From: a bacterium | GTDB taxonomy: Bacteria > Pseudomonadota > Alphaproteobacteria > Sphingomonadales > Sphingomonadaceae | NCBI GenBank assembly: GCA_030824575.1 | Contig: JAVBXL010000042.1 | Span: 1 to 64,000, forward strand | Length of the DNA stretch: 64,000 bases | Direction: 5' to 3' | Shown here: positions 27,367 to 37,988 of the stretch, in pieces | How positions within the stretch are numbered: the first letter of the stretch is position 1 | How the letters are laid out: each line of letters begins with the position of its first letter | Notes under the pieces: generated by a model | Databases searched by the model: none | What the model was told of the DNA's origin: nothing | What the model saw: the letters and a program-made list of their open reading frames with translations, nothing else | Program-made: the position numbers and the translations under genes

Positions 27367-29550
27367 CTAAGCCAGCATCTCCGCCGTGACCGGCAGGGTA
27401 CGGATGCGCTTGCCGGTCGCGGCATATATGGCATTGACCAGCGCCGGGATCACCGGCGGCAGGGCCGGTTCGCCAAGACCGGTGGGCGGATAATCGGTCT
27501 TCACGAACTCTACGATGATCTGCGGCGCATCGTTGATGCGCAGATAGGGGTGGGTGTCGTAATTGGCCTGTTCCACCGCGCCTGCAACCTGCGTGATCTG
27601 CTGCCCGGCCAGCGCCTGGCTGAGGCCCTCGATCACAGAACCTTGCGCCTGGTGCAGCGCGTTGATCGGGTTGATGATCTGGCTACCGACATCGCCCGCG
27701 ACCCAGACGGCCTTCACCTTGGGCACCCCGTCGACAATCGCCACTTCCACCACTTCGGCGAAATAGCCCATATGGCTGTAATAGAAAGCAAAGCCCTTGC
27801 CCGACCCCTTGGGCAGCGTCTTGCGGTTCGCCCAGTCCCCCATCGCGATCGCCTTTTCGATCACCCCCCTGGCGCGCGCGGTGACGAAGGGCGGCTGGTT
27901 GGGGCCACGCGGCAGTTCCTTCGGGTCGCTGAACAATTCCAGCATCAGCGTGGGCAAATCCTTGCCCGCCGCCTGCGCGACCTCGTCCAGGAAGGCCTGG
28001 GTGACGAACCCCAGCGCGTTGGAGCCGGGCGCACGCAGCCAGCCGGTCGGCATGTTGGTGGCGAGGAAACTCTGCTCCAGCAGGACGTTGTCGATCAGCC
28101 CCGCGGGCAGTTCGCTAGCGGGCATTTCCGCCGATCGGACCGGCTTGCCGTCCTTGCCGAACGTCACGAAATGATCGTGGAAGGCGATGAGCTTGCCGCC
28201 CTTGTCCAGCGCGGCGCGAAAGCCGTGCCAGCCGGCCGGGCGATAGAAATCGCGCTGGATATCCTGCTGCCGGGTCCAGAGCAGCTTGACCGGCACGCCG
28301 GGCAGTTGCGCCGCGATAGACGCCGCCTGCACCATATAATCGTTCATCAGCCGCCGCCCGAAGCCGCCGCCGATGCGGGTGAAGTTGATGCGGATCTTCT
28401 CCGGCGGCAGGTTTAGCGCCTTGGCGACCAGCGCGCGCCCGCTTTCCGGGTTCTGCGTCGGCGCCCAGATTTCCACTGCCCCGTCCTTGAACAAGGCGGT
28501 GCAATTTTGTGGCTCCAGCGTGCCATGCGCGAGGAAGGGATAGTCATAATCGGCCGTCACCGTCTTCACGGCGCTGGCAAAGGCGGCATCGACATCGCCG
28601 ATGCGGACGATATCGGCATTCGCCTTGCCCTTGCGTTTAGCCGCCGCTTGGCGCGCATAGCTTTCGGTCGAAAAGCCGCTAACCGCGCTGACGTCCCAAT
28701 CGATCTTGAGCGCCTCGCGCGCCTGATTGGCGCTCCACCAGCTTTTCGAGAGGATAGCGACGCCCTCGAAACCGGACTCCGGCGTGCCATCGCCCTTGAT
28801 CGTCAGCACATGGGCGACGCCGGGCAGTGCCTTCACCGCGTCCAGATTGGCCGATTTCATGGTACCGCCAAAGGCCGGGCAGGTTTCTAGCACGGCGTAG
28901 AGCATGTTGGGCAGCTTGAAATCGATACCGAACAGCGGCTTGCCCGCGACGATCGCGGGGGTGTCGACGCCGCCGACCGACTGGCCGATGATACGGAAAT
29001 CGGCGGGGTCCGTCAGCTTGAGCGTCGCCGGATCGGGTGCGGGCAGCTTGGCCGCCACCGCGGCGAGCGAGGCATAAGTCGCCGACTTGCCCGATTTGGG
29101 GTCGATGACCTTGCCAGCCGACGTCTTCAGCGTCTCCGGCGCGACGCCCCACCCCTGCGCCGCCGCCGCGACCAGCATCGCCCGCGCCGCCGCGCCCGCC
29201 TGCCGCGTGGGCAGCCATTCGCGCGGCGTCGTGCGGCTGCCGCCCGCGCTCTGGCCGCCGAATATCTTGGCGTCGGCATGGGTCTGCTCGATCGTCACCT
29301 GGCTCCAGTCGACGCCCAGTTCCTCGGCGATCATCATCGGCAACATGGTCTTGGCGCCCTGCCCGATCTCCGCATTCTTCGCGCCAATGATGACGCGATT
29401 GTCGGGCAGGATGCGGATGAAGGCGGTCAGAATCACTGGCGTCCCGTCAGCCGCGCGCGCCACGGGCACATTCAGGTCGAACAGCAACCCGCCGCCCGCC
29501 AGCAGCGAGGCGGAGATGAAGCCCCGGCGCGACAATGTGGCGGCGCTCAT
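27367..29550 (-). CDS. Xanthine-dehydrogenase-family molybdopterin subunit (IorB-like)
   Basis: 727 residues. Tat-type signal [18 protein letters not shown], so it is exported folded with cofactor. Two molybdopterin-binding aldehyde-oxidoreductase domains follow: [16 protein letters not shown] near the N-terminus, [14 protein letters not shown] in the middle, and GLGEPALPP near the C-terminus, whose Glu is the expected catalytic base. Oxidises an aldehyde or N-heterocycle (isoquinoline-1-oxidoreductase-like); the substrate cannot be told. Its start overlaps the 2Fe-2S subunit gene by 4 bp. Confidence 0.92.
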   Translation of the reverse strand: MSAATLSRRGFISASLLAGGGLLFDLNVPVARAADGTPVILTAFIRILPDNRVIIGAKNAEIGQGAKTMLPMMIAEELGVDWSQVTIEQTHADAKIFGGQSAGGSRTTPREWLPTRQAGAAARAMLVAAAAQGWGVAPETLKTSAGKVIDPKSGKSATYASLAAVAAKLPAPDPATLKLTDPADFRIIGQSVGGVDTPAIVAGKPLFGIDFKLPNMLYAVLETCPAFGGTMKSANLDAVKALPGVAHVLTIKGDGTPESGFEGVAILSKSWWSANQAREALKIDWDVSAVSGFSTESYARQAAAKRKGKANADIVRIGDVDAAFASAVKTVTADYDYPFLAHGTLEPQNCTALFKDGAVEIWAPTQNPESGRALVAKALNLPPEKIRINFTRIGGGFGRRLMNDYMVQAASIAAQLPGVPVKLLWTRQQDIQRDFYRPAGWHGFRAALDKGGKLIAFHDHFVTFGKDGKPVRSAEMPASELPAGLIDNVLLEQSFLATNMPTGWLRAPGSNALGFVTQAFLDEVAQAAGKDLPTLMLELFSDPKELPRGPNQPPFVTARARGVIEKAIAMGDWANRKTLPKGSGKGFAFYYSHMGYFAEVVEVAIVDGVPKVKAVWVAGDVGSQIINPINALHQAQGSVIEGLSQALAGQQITQVAGAVEQANYDTHPYLRINDAPQIIVEFVKTDYPPTGLGEPALPPVIPALVNAIYAATGKRIRTLPVTAEMLA

Positions 29551-30017
29551 GCCTGCGCGTCCTTGATGCCGGCGGCGTCATTGATCGCGGCGCGGATGCG
29601 GACATAGGTGGAACAGCGGCACAGATTGCCTATCATCGCCGCATCGATCTCCTCGTCACTGGGTTTGGGTGTGGTGGCGAGCAAAGCGGTGGCGCTCATG
29701 ATCTGCCCGGCTTGGCAATAGCCGCATTGCGGCACGTCATGCTTCACCCAGGCGGCGGCGATGCGCTTGCCGGGATCGCCCGTCTGCACCCCCTCGATCG
29801 TAGTGATCGCCTTGCCGGCCACATCGCCGATCGGGGTTTGGCAAGATCGCACCGCCTCCCCGCCCACATGGACGGTGCACGCGCCGCACAGCCCCGCGCC
29901 ACAGCCGAACTTGGTGCCGACCATGTCGAGATCCTCGCGCAGCACCCAGAGCAGCGGCTTGGCGCTGTCGCCATCGACCTGCCGTTTTGCACCATTGACC
30001 GTGAAGCTGATCGCCAT
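29547..30017 (-). CDS. 2Fe-2S subunit of the molybdenum hydroxylase (IorA-like)
   Basis: 156 residues from [13 protein letters not shown] at 30017. Plant-ferredoxin-type cluster motif [15 protein letters not shown] plus RSC, then the second cluster [11 protein letters not shown] and GNLCRCSTY. Passes electrons from the molybdenum site to an acceptor, probably a cytochrome, since no FAD subunit is present. No signal peptide of its own; it should ride out with the Tat-exported large subunit. Confidence 0.93.
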   Translation of the reverse strand: MAISFTVNGAKRQVDGDSAKPLLWVLREDLDMVGTKFGCGAGLCGACTVHVGGEAVRSCQTPIGDVAGKAITTIEGVQTGDPGKRIAAAWVKHDVPQCGYCQAGQIMSATALLATTPKPSDEEIDAAMIGNLCRCSTYVRIRAAINDAAGIKDAQA

Positions 30018-30077
30018 ATGTCTACCCCGTCTCTTTTGCCGCCAATAGAGGCGCATCTGCACGCTTCTGTCCAGTCG

Positions 30078-30659
30078 TCATGACAGGAGCGCTATGGCGT
30101 CCCCGTTTTCGCGCTCGATCGGGCGCGGCTGGACGTGGACCAGCAGCGCATCAAGCTGCTCGCGCGCCTCCACCACGCCGCGTGCCAGCAGCCGCCCGCG
30201 CGCATCGATCAGCGCAGCGGACGGCCGATCGCCGGACCGGAAGTCCCGCATCACTTCCGCGCCCAGGATGACATCGGTGTCGCGGATATGATGCTGGCGC
30301 AGCATGTCGCCATAGTCCTCCGCCCGCCCTTCGCCCAGGAACAGCAGCCGCAACCGCTTGCGATCCGTGAGCGCCAACGCATCACGGATCGCGGCGCGAC
30401 TGGCGGGGCAATCGGGCCGTATGAACAGCAGCAGCAGCGCGCGCCCGTCCGCGCTAGGCCCGCCGATCGTCAGCATGTCCCCGGCCAGGGTCGGCGCGCT
30501 GACCACCGGGGCCGCGCCGCCGGGACCGGGCAGGCCCGCGCGCTGCGCGATCGGCGTGGCGCGATCCTGCAACTGCCGCAATTGGCGCGCCAGCGCCACC
30601 ACCGCCACGACCAGCAGGATGACGATAATCCACAGAAGAAAGAGAGACGCGATCAGCAC
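30078..30659 (-). CDS. Membrane-anchored thioredoxin-like protein (MauD-like)
   Basis: 193 residues with a GTG start at 30659, chosen because no ATG lies in frame between there and unstructured upstream sequence; the start is uncertain. One N-terminal membrane helix (SLFLLWIIVILLVVAVVALA) then a thioredoxin-like fold (LLLLFIRPDCPASRAAIRD). The redox motif is CPAS, with a single Cys, so it is not a normal dithiol oxidoreductase. Resembles MauD-type accessory proteins. Lies 60 bp upstream of the 2Fe-2S gene on the same strand, hinting at a role in assembling that enzyme. Confidence 0.62.
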   Translation of the reverse strand: MLIASLFLLWIIVILLVVAVVALARQLRQLQDRATPIAQRAGLPGPGGAAPVVSAPTLAGDMLTIGGPSADGRALLLLFIRPDCPASRAAIRDALALTDRKRLRLLFLGEGRAEDYGDMLRQHHIRDTDVILGAEVMRDFRSGDRPSAALIDARGRLLARGVVEAREQLDALLVHVQPRPIERENGDAIALLS

Positions 30660-30734
30660 CAGACGGTCATGCTCATAGATATCGGAACATGGCGCTAACC
30701 CGCCGATCCGCGCCGCTCGATAGGGTGTTTGACG

Positions 30735-30882
30735 TAGGGCCTTGGCCAGGCATCCCGCTATGCCGGACGCAGGGTCGTTCGCAGGATCCTCTTGGGCAGC
30801 GCAAGCCGCCCCGCAGCAAGCGCGCAAAAAACCTCTCCCAACGCGCCTTGCTCCGGCCCGGACTCCCCGTGGGTCCGGGCCG
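30735..30882. other. Highly structured intergenic segment
   Basis: Part of a 328-bp gap without a credible gene. It holds a run of inverted repeats: 30749-30753/30760-30764 (5 bp), 30815-30824/30842-30852 (10 bp with one bulge), and 30855-30862/30874-30881 (8 bp, perfect). This density looks like a non-coding RNA or a dispersed structured repeat; no promoter or terminator settles which strand. Confidence 0.45.
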
Positions 30883-30906
30883 TTGCCCATGGCGCTCGCC
30901 AAAGGC

Positions 30907-30929
30907 TACGTCGTTCACCCCATTGCCGC
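30907..30929. repeat. 23-bp motif shared with the upstream region of the second ureohydrolase
   Basis: Matches 43426-43448 at 22 of 23 positions in the same orientation; the shared core reads TTCACCCCATTGCCGC. It lies 59 bp before the exported ureohydrolase start. Could be a regulatory site or part of a dispersed sphingomonad element. Confidence 0.55.
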
Positions 30930-30955
30930 TTGACCCTCCGCCTCTAGCTTTCGGG

Positions 30956-30972
30956 ACAATCGTCAAGATTGT
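30956..30972. promoter_or_regulatory. Dyad overlapping probable -10 region of the exported ureohydrolase gene
   Basis: ACAATC (30956-30961), 5-base spacer, GATTGT (30967-30972): a perfect 6-5-6 inverted repeat touching TTGTATAAG, and 15 bp before the ATG. Position suits a repressor operator. No binding protein identified. Confidence 0.4.
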
Positions 30973-30987
30973 ATAAGGGGGTTATTG

Positions 30988-32484
30988 ATGAGGCTGAAAC
31001 ATGCGCTGCTGGGCGCGTTGCTCGCCGCCACGGTGATTTCGTCGGCGACGGTCGTCGCCCAGAATGACAAGCCGACCGTGCCCCCCGCACTGGAAGCCAA
31101 GATCAAGGGTCTGTCCAAGGAAAAGCGCGATTTCCTGACATCCGACCCGGCCGAAATGTTCGCCGGTTCCTATGACAAGCTGTTCGAGCGGCTGGCGACC
31201 AAAAAACCGGAGGAGATCAGCGCCTATATCGAGGCGATGATGGACGCGGTGCAGGCGTCGAAATTCAACGCCAAGACCGACATGGCGGCGATCCCGCTGG
31301 ATACCGAGAACGAGAATTTCAACGGCTGGAAACTGCGCCGGCCCAATGGGCTAGACCCCAAGCGCGAGCCGGGGCCGTTTTCGCTGAGCTATTATGCCCA
31401 TGAGACGGCGGGCGGCGGCGTCTATGGCGGTGGCATCGCGACCTTTGCCGGGGCGCCGGTCGCGATTTTCCCCGAAGATCTGGTCGCGGGCAAGGTGGAC
31501 GTTGCGATCGTGGGCGCGCCGCTGGACATGGGATCGGGCTATCGCGGGGCCAAGGGCGGACCGTCGGCGATGCGGACCCAATATGGTGCGGGCGGCATCG
31601 ACATGTTCACCATGGTCGACCCGTCGAAGGAACTGAAGATCGTCGATTATGGCGACATCGCCGTCGACAATATGAGCACCGACCGCACCGTCGCCCATGT
31701 GCGCGAGCGCGTGGCGGAAATCGCCCGTACTGGCGCCATTCCCTTCATCGTCGGGGGGGACCACAGCCTGGAATATAGCGACGTCGCGGGGATCGCCGAC
31801 GTCCATGGCAAGGGGAGTTTCGGCGTCGTCCATTTCGACAGCCATTATGATGCGGGCAAGGGCGGCGTCCATTTCATCACCCATGGTGCCCCTGTCTATC
31901 GCGCGGTCAAGGAAGGCCATGTGCTGGGCAAAAACTATATCCAGGTGGGCCTGCGCGGCCCTTGGCCCGAAAAGGAGGGCTTCGAATGGATGCGCGACAA
32001 TGGCGTGCGGTACCATGCGATGCCGGAAGTCGAGAAAAATGGCTGGGCCGCGACGATGGAACGCGCGCTGAAGGAAGCGCGGGAGAGCGGCAAGAAACTC
32101 TACGTCTCCTTCGACGTCGATGTGCTGGACCCCGCCTTCATCCCCGGCACCGGCACCCCGGTTCCCGGCGGCCTGACCATGCGGGAAGCGATCCCGATCG
32201 TGCGCCGCCTGTGCGCCGAAAATGACCTTGTCGGTTTCGAGATCGTCGAACTCGCACCAGTGCTGGACCCGACCTATCGCAGCGCGCTCAACGCCAATTT
32301 CATTATGCACGCCTGCCTGACCGGCGTCGCGATGCGCAAGAAAGGCATCCGCCAAGCGGGCTATCTGTCCGACCTGACGACCGAGCACGGCCAGCCCTTT
32401 AATGGCGACAAGGCGGCCAAGGACGGCAAGGCGGAAAAGGTCGACCCCAATTTCGCCCGCGGCGGTCGTCGGCCGACGACTTGA
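30988..32484 (+). CDS. Exported arginase/agmatinase-family ureohydrolase
   Basis: 498 residues from ATG 30988 (AAGGGGG upstream; TTG one codon earlier rejected). Signal peptide ends near VVAQ (residue 25). Residues ~30-165 form an extra Lys/Glu-rich helical part absent from normal agmatinases. The ureohydrolase core follows with all binuclear metal ligands: GGDHS (His259), HFDSHYD (Asp284, His286, Asp288) and SFDVDVLDP (Asp376, Asp378), then PGTGTPVPGGL. It should hydrolyse a guanidino compound, releasing urea, probably in the periplasm. It stands directly before the urease operon on the same strand. Substrate unknown. Confidence 0.88.
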   Translation: MRLKHALLGALLAATVISSATVVAQNDKPTVPPALEAKIKGLSKEKRDFLTSDPAEMFAGSYDKLFERLATKKPEEISAYIEAMMDAVQASKFNAKTDMAAIPLDTENENFNGWKLRRPNGLDPKREPGPFSLSYYAHETAGGGVYGGGIATFAGAPVAIFPEDLVAGKVDVAIVGAPLDMGSGYRGAKGGPSAMRTQYGAGGIDMFTMVDPSKELKIVDYGDIAVDNMSTDRTVAHVRERVAEIARTGAIPFIVGGDHSLEYSDVAGIADVHGKGSFGVVHFDSHYDAGKGGVHFITHGAPVYRAVKEGHVLGKNYIQVGLRGPWPEKEGFEWMRDNGVRYHAMPEVEKNGWAATMERALKEARESGKKLYVSFDVDVLDPAFIPGTGTPVPGGLTMREAIPIVRRLCAENDLVGFEIVELAPVLDPTYRSALNANFIMHACLTGVAMRKKGIRQAGYLSDLTTEHGQPFNGDKAAKDGKAEKVDPNFARGGRRPTT

Positions 32485-32498
32485 GCCAGCGTCGCCAT

Positions 32499-32518
32499 GT
32501 TCCCGCCTTCACGGGAAC
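32499..32518 (+). terminator. Hairpin after the exported ureohydrolase gene
   Basis: 7-bp perfect stem (32499-32505 with 32512-32518) 14 bp past the stop. No T-run, so termination is uncertain. Confidence 0.35.
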
Positions 32519-32564
32519 ACGCAGCTATCTGGGGCGGTAGCTGGCGGTCAATCGCCACCCCTTT

Positions 32565-32592
32565 GCGACATACGTCATATGCCCCATGTCGC
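32565..32592. promoter_or_regulatory. Inverted repeat upstream of ureD
   Basis: GCGACAT (32565-32571) and ATGTCGC (32586-32592), perfect 7-bp arms with a 14-base spacer that itself contains CATATG. It covers the first possible ureD ATG (32586), supporting a later start. Candidate site for a regulator of the urease operon. Confidence 0.4.
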
Positions 32593-32612
32593 GACCTGCC
32601 CGCGCTAACCAC

Positions 32613-33470
32613 ATGTCTTATATGACCGTGCAACGCGCCATCACCGTGCCGCCCAAGTCCCGGCACCAGCGGGTGGACGGGCGCGCCATGGTCGCCTTTT
32701 CGCCCCGCGGCATCCGCGACATGATGCAGGTTGCGCCGGCCCGGCTGCTGTTCCCCGACGGGCGAGAGGGCGATTTCCCCCTCGCCGTCACCGTGACCAC
32801 CAGCGGCGGCCTGACCGGCGGCGACAGGCTGGCGCTCGACATCATCGTCGATCCCGGCGCGGCCGCGACTATCGTCCCGCAGGCGGCCGAGAAGCTCTAC
32901 CGCGCGCTGGACGAGGACGAGCCGACCCGCATCGACACCCGCATCACCATCGGCGCGGGCGCGACCTGCGAATGGCTGGCGCAGGAAGCAATATTGTTCG
33001 ACCGCAGCCGGATGCGCCGGACGCTCGAAGCGAACCTCGCGCCCGACGCGCGCATGCTGGCGATGGAAATGCTGGTGCTGGGCCGAGGCGCGATGGGGGA
33101 AAGCTACACCAGCGGCCTGATCCACGACGCCTGGCGCATCCGCCGCAACGGGCGGCTGGTCTGGGCCGACACGCTCCATGTCGAGGGCGATTTCGCCAGT
33201 CAGGGCCGCGCGCCCTTCGGCTTCGGCGACGCCACCGCCATCGCCACGCTTGTTTATGCCGGGCCGGACGCAGGCGACTATCTCGACCTGGCGCGCAGTC
33301 TGTTCGAAGGACCGGGCAGCGGCGCGACCAGCTTTGACGGACTCCTCATCCTGCGCCTGACCGCCGCCGATCCGCAGGCCCTGCGCAAGGATGTGATGCG
33401 CGCGGCGGGCATATTGCGCGCCGCCATATTCGGACTGTCGCCAACCATGCCAACCATCTGTTACTGCTAG
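32613..33470 (+). CDS. ureD: Urease accessory protein UreD
   Basis: 285 residues from 32613; alternatives at 32586 and 32622 cannot be excluded because no ribosome site is strong. Typical UreD stretches: [15 protein letters not shown], the [16 protein letters not shown] region, and [17 protein letters not shown]. UreD with UreF and UreG forms the GTP-dependent complex that loads nickel into apo-urease. First gene of ureDABCEFG; ureA starts 4 bp after its stop. Confidence 0.93.
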   Translation: MSYMTVQRAITVPPKSRHQRVDGRAMVAFSPRGIRDMMQVAPARLLFPDGREGDFPLAVTVTTSGGLTGGDRLALDIIVDPGAAATIVPQAAEKLYRALDEDEPTRIDTRITIGAGATCEWLAQEAILFDRSRMRRTLEANLAPDARMLAMEMLVLGRGAMGESYTSGLIHDAWRIRRNGRLVWADTLHVEGDFASQGRAPFGFGDATAIATLVYAGPDAGDYLDLARSLFEGPGSGATSFDGLLILRLTAADPQALRKDVMRAAGILRAAIFGLSPTMPTICYC

Positions 33471-33474
33471 GGCC

Positions 33475-33777
<303 letters not shown>

Positions 33778-33803
33778 GGGACAACCCGCTTGCCCCCCAA
33801 ACC

Positions 33804-33881
33804 CCGTTCGCCCTGATCCTGTCGAAGGGCTTTTATTGCTCGACGAAGAGAGCAGGGCTTCGGCAGGCTCAGCCCGAACGG
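33804..33881. repeat. CCGTTCG/CGAACGG inverted repeat, copy 4 (ureA-ureB gap)
   Basis: Starts CCGTTCGCCCTGATCCTG, ends GGCTCAGCCCGAACGG. Occupies most of the gap inside the urease operon. Confidence 0.85.
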
Positions 33882-33898
33882 ATGTGGGAGTGGACCAG

Positions 33899-34204
33899 AT
33901 GATCCCCGGCGAAATCATCCCTGCCCCCGGCGACATTCTGCTGAACGCAGGGCGCATGCCCCTTACCCTCACCATCGCCAATAGCGGCGACCGGCCGATC
34001 CAGGTCGGCAGCCATTATCATTTCGCCGAAACCAACCCGGCGCTGCTGTTCGATCGCGACGCGGCGCGCGGCTATCGGCTCGATATCCCGTCGGGCACCG
34101 CCGTCCGCTTCGAGCCGGGCCAGAGCCGCGACGTGCAGCTGATCCCCTATGCCGGCGACCGCATCGTCATCGGCTTCCGCGGCGATGTGATGGGGGCGTT
34201 GTGA
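33899..34204 (+). CDS. ureB: Urease subunit beta
   Basis: 101 residues from [13 protein letters not shown] at 33899, with GGGAG upstream. Contains the family block [20 protein letters not shown] and the C-terminal [15 protein letters not shown] longer frame reading through the repeat is rejected. Second structural subunit of urease. Confidence 0.97.
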   Translation: MIPGEIIPAPGDILLNAGRMPLTLTIANSGDRPIQVGSHYHFAETNPALLFDRDAARGYRLDIPSGTAVRFEPGQSRDVQLIPYAGDRIVIGFRGDVMGAL

Positions 34205-34218
34205 TGGCCCACCTCCCC

Positions 34219-34316
34219 CCGTTCGCCCTGAGCCTGTCGAAGGGCTTGGCTGAGCGAAGTCGAAGCCACCTCGCTCAACTCAGCAGAAGGCTTCGACTTC
34301 GCTCAGCCCGAACGGG
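34219..34316. repeat. CCGTTCG/CGAACGG inverted repeat, copy 5 (ureB-ureC gap)
   Basis: Starts CCGTTCGCCCTGAGCCTG and ends TTCGCTCAGCCCGAACGG. The second such element within the urease operon. Confidence 0.85.
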
Positions 34317-34331
34317 GAAGGAGGAAGCACT

Positions 34332-36044
<1,713 letters not shown>

Positions 36045-36070
36045 TGGGCCAGCCGCTCCTCCTTTCTCTT

Positions 36071-36157
36071 GTCATCCCCGCGCAGGCGGGGATCCATCTC
36101 CGACGCTATCCTTCGGTGCGAGGCTGGGAGATGGATTCCCGCCTTCGCGGGAATGAC
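36071..36157. repeat. GTCATCCCCGC-type inverted repeat (ureC-ureE gap)
   Basis: Left arm starts GTCATCCCCGCGCAGGCGGG, right arm ends CGCCTTCGCGGGAATGAC. A different family from the CCGTTCG repeats; its translation gives the familiar spurious peptide ending WIPAFAGMT. Confidence 0.85.
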
Positions 36158-36182
36158 GCGGTTTGTTACGAAAGAAATGCCC

Positions 36183-36680
36183 ATGCTGACCGCCCACACC
36201 GTCATCCCCCACGGCCACTGGTCCGGCCCTGCCGCCGACCATATCATGCTGGACCATGACGCGCGCCACCGCCGCCGCTGGGTCTATACCGCCGACCATG
36301 GCACCATGTTCCTGCTCGACCTCGCCCGCGCGACGGTGCTGGGCCATGGCGACGCGGTGCAACTATCCGATGGTCGCCTGGTCGAAATCCTTGCCGCACC
36401 CGAAGCGCTGGTGGAAGTCACCGCAGCAGACCCGTCCGCGATGATCCGCCTCGCCTGGCATATCGGCAACCGCCACCTGCCCGCCGAACTGCACCCCCAC
36501 GCCATCCGCCTGCGCGACGATCATGTCATCAACGCCATGCTGGAGGGGCTGGGCGCGACCGTGATCAAGATCAACGCCCCCTTCACGCCCGAAGGCGGCG
36601 CTTATTCCGGCGGCGGCCATGATCATGCCCATCATCATCACGATCATTCCCACGACCACCATCACGACCATGCTGGCTGA
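36183..36680 (+). CDS. ureE: Urease accessory protein UreE, nickel chaperone
   Basis: 165 residues from ATG 36183 (GAAAG eight bases upstream; ATG 36177 is a possible alternative). N-terminal UreE domain (VYTADHGTMFLLDLARA), middle metal-binding part with RLAWHIGNRHLPAEL, and a histidine-rich tail with 12 His in the last ~20 residues for nickel storage. Supplies nickel to UreG. Its last 11 bp overlap ureF. Confidence 0.95.
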   Translation: MLTAHTVIPHGHWSGPAADHIMLDHDARHRRRWVYTADHGTMFLLDLARATVLGHGDAVQLSDGRLVEILAAPEALVEVTAADPSAMIRLAWHIGNRHLPAELHPHAIRLRDDHVINAMLEGLGATVIKINAPFTPEGGAYSGGGHDHAHHHHDHSHDHHHDHAG

Positions 36681-37350
36681 CGCCGCCCTCCACCGCTTGC
36701 TGGCCTGGACGTCGCCCTCCTACCCGGTGGGCAGCTTCACCTACAGCCACGGCCTCGAAACCGCGGTCGAGGATGGCCGCGTCCGCACCGCTGCCGATGT
36801 CACCGCCTATGTCGAGGCGGTCCTGGCGCGCGGCGGCGGCTGGGTCGATGCGGTGCTGTTCGTCCAGGCCTATCAGGCCGCATGCGACCCAGCGGCGTTC
36901 GATGCTATCGCCGAACTGGCGGGAGCCTTCCGCGGCAGCAGCGAGACGGCATTGGAGAGCCGGCAACAAGGCGGCTCCTTCCTGTCGGTCACGCGCAAGG
37001 CCTGGCCCCATCCCGCGCTCGATGCTTTTGCGGCGCGTTGGGAAGGGCGTCCGATGGCCCATGCTGTCGTGATGGCGCTGGCCTGCGCTGCGCACGCTAT
37101 TCCGCTCGAACCGGCGCTGCACGGCTGGCTTCATGCCACCGCCGCTAACCTGGTGTCCGCAGGCGTTCGCCTCGTCCCCCTCGGCCAGACCGACGGGCAG
37201 TTGGCGCTCGCCGCCCTCTCCCACGCCATTCCCGCCATCGCAGCCAAGGCGCTGGCCACCCCCCTTGACGATCTGGGCACCGCCGCCCCCGATCTCGAAC
37301 TTGCCTCCCTCGCGCATGAAACCCTCTACACAAGGCTCTTCCGCTCATGA
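36670..37350 (+). CDS. ureF: Urease accessory protein UreF
   Basis: 226 residues from [13 protein letters not shown] at 36670. Shows [21 protein letters not shown] typical of UreF, all helical. Acts with UreD and as an activator of UreG GTPase. Start inside the end of ureE, stop overlapping ureG by 4 bp. Confidence 0.95.
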   Translation: MLADAALHRLLAWTSPSYPVGSFTYSHGLETAVEDGRVRTAADVTAYVEAVLARGGGWVDAVLFVQAYQAACDPAAFDAIAELAGAFRGSSETALESRQQGGSFLSVTRKAWPHPALDAFAARWEGRPMAHAVVMALACAAHAIPLEPALHGWLHATAANLVSAGVRLVPLGQTDGQLALAALSHAIPAIAAKALATPLDDLGTAAPDLELASLAHETLYTRLFRS

Positions 37351-37988
37351 CTTCTCGTAACGGCCCGCTCCGCGTCGGCATTGGCGGCCCGGTCGGCTCC
37401 GGCAAGACCGCGCTGACCGACCGTCTCTGCAAGGCGATGCGCGACCATTATAATATCGCCGCCATCACCAACGACATCTACACCCGCGAGGATGCGGAAT
37501 TTCTCACCCGCTCCGGCGCGCTGGTGCCCGAACGCATCATGGGCGTGGAAACCGGCGGCTGTCCCCATACCGCCATCCGCGAAGATGCCAGCATCAACCT
37601 GGCCGCCGTCGACGAAATGAGCCGCAAATTCCCCGGCCTCGAACTCATCTTCATCGAAAGCGGCGGCGACAATCTGGCCGCCACCTTCAGCCCCGAACTG
37701 GCCGACATCACCATCTATGTCATAGACGTGTCCGCCGGCGACAAAATCCCGCGCAAGGGCGGCCCCGGCATCACAAGGTCCGACCTGCTCCTCATCAACA
37801 AGATCGACCTTGCGCCGTTTGTAGGCGCGGACCTTGGCGTCATGGACCGGGACGCTAGGAAGATGCGGGGGGACCGGCCCTTCCTGTTCACGAACCTCAA
37901 GGACAATATCGGGCTGCCCGCTGTCATCGACTTCATCGTCGCGACCGGCGGCCTGCGCCCTTATCCCGCAGACGCCGCTACGATCTGA
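37347..37988 (+). CDS. ureG: Urease accessory GTPase UreG
   Basis: 213 residues of the SIMIBI GTPase class: P-loop [31 protein letters not shown], the metal-binding [13 protein letters not shown] (CPH motif), [15 protein letters not shown] and the base-recognition INKIDLAP. Drives GTP-dependent nickel insertion. Its TGA shares a base with the start of the permease-kinase gene, so the sensor is translated from the urease transcript. Confidence 0.98.
   Translation: MTSRNGPLRVGIGGPVGSGKTALTDRLCKAMRDHYNIAAITNDIYTREDAEFLTRSGALVPERIMGVETGGCPHTAIREDASINLAAVDEMSRKFPGLELIFIESGGDNLAATFSPELADITIYVIDVSAGDKIPRKGGPGITRSDLLLINKIDLAPFVGADLGVMDRDARKMRGDRPFLFTNLKDNIGLPAVIDFIVATGGLRPYPADAATI

Noticed and set aside
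30673-30966. A 97-codon minus-strand frame in the ureohydrolase upstream gap
   Set aside because: Composed of inverted-repeat sequence, Gly/Arg/Pro-rich, no ribosome site; treated as structured non-coding sequence.
36069-36176. N-terminal extension of ureE ending WIPAFAGMT
   Set aside because: This is the translation of an inverted repeat (36071-36157), a familiar annotation artefact; UreE begins at 36183 or 36177.
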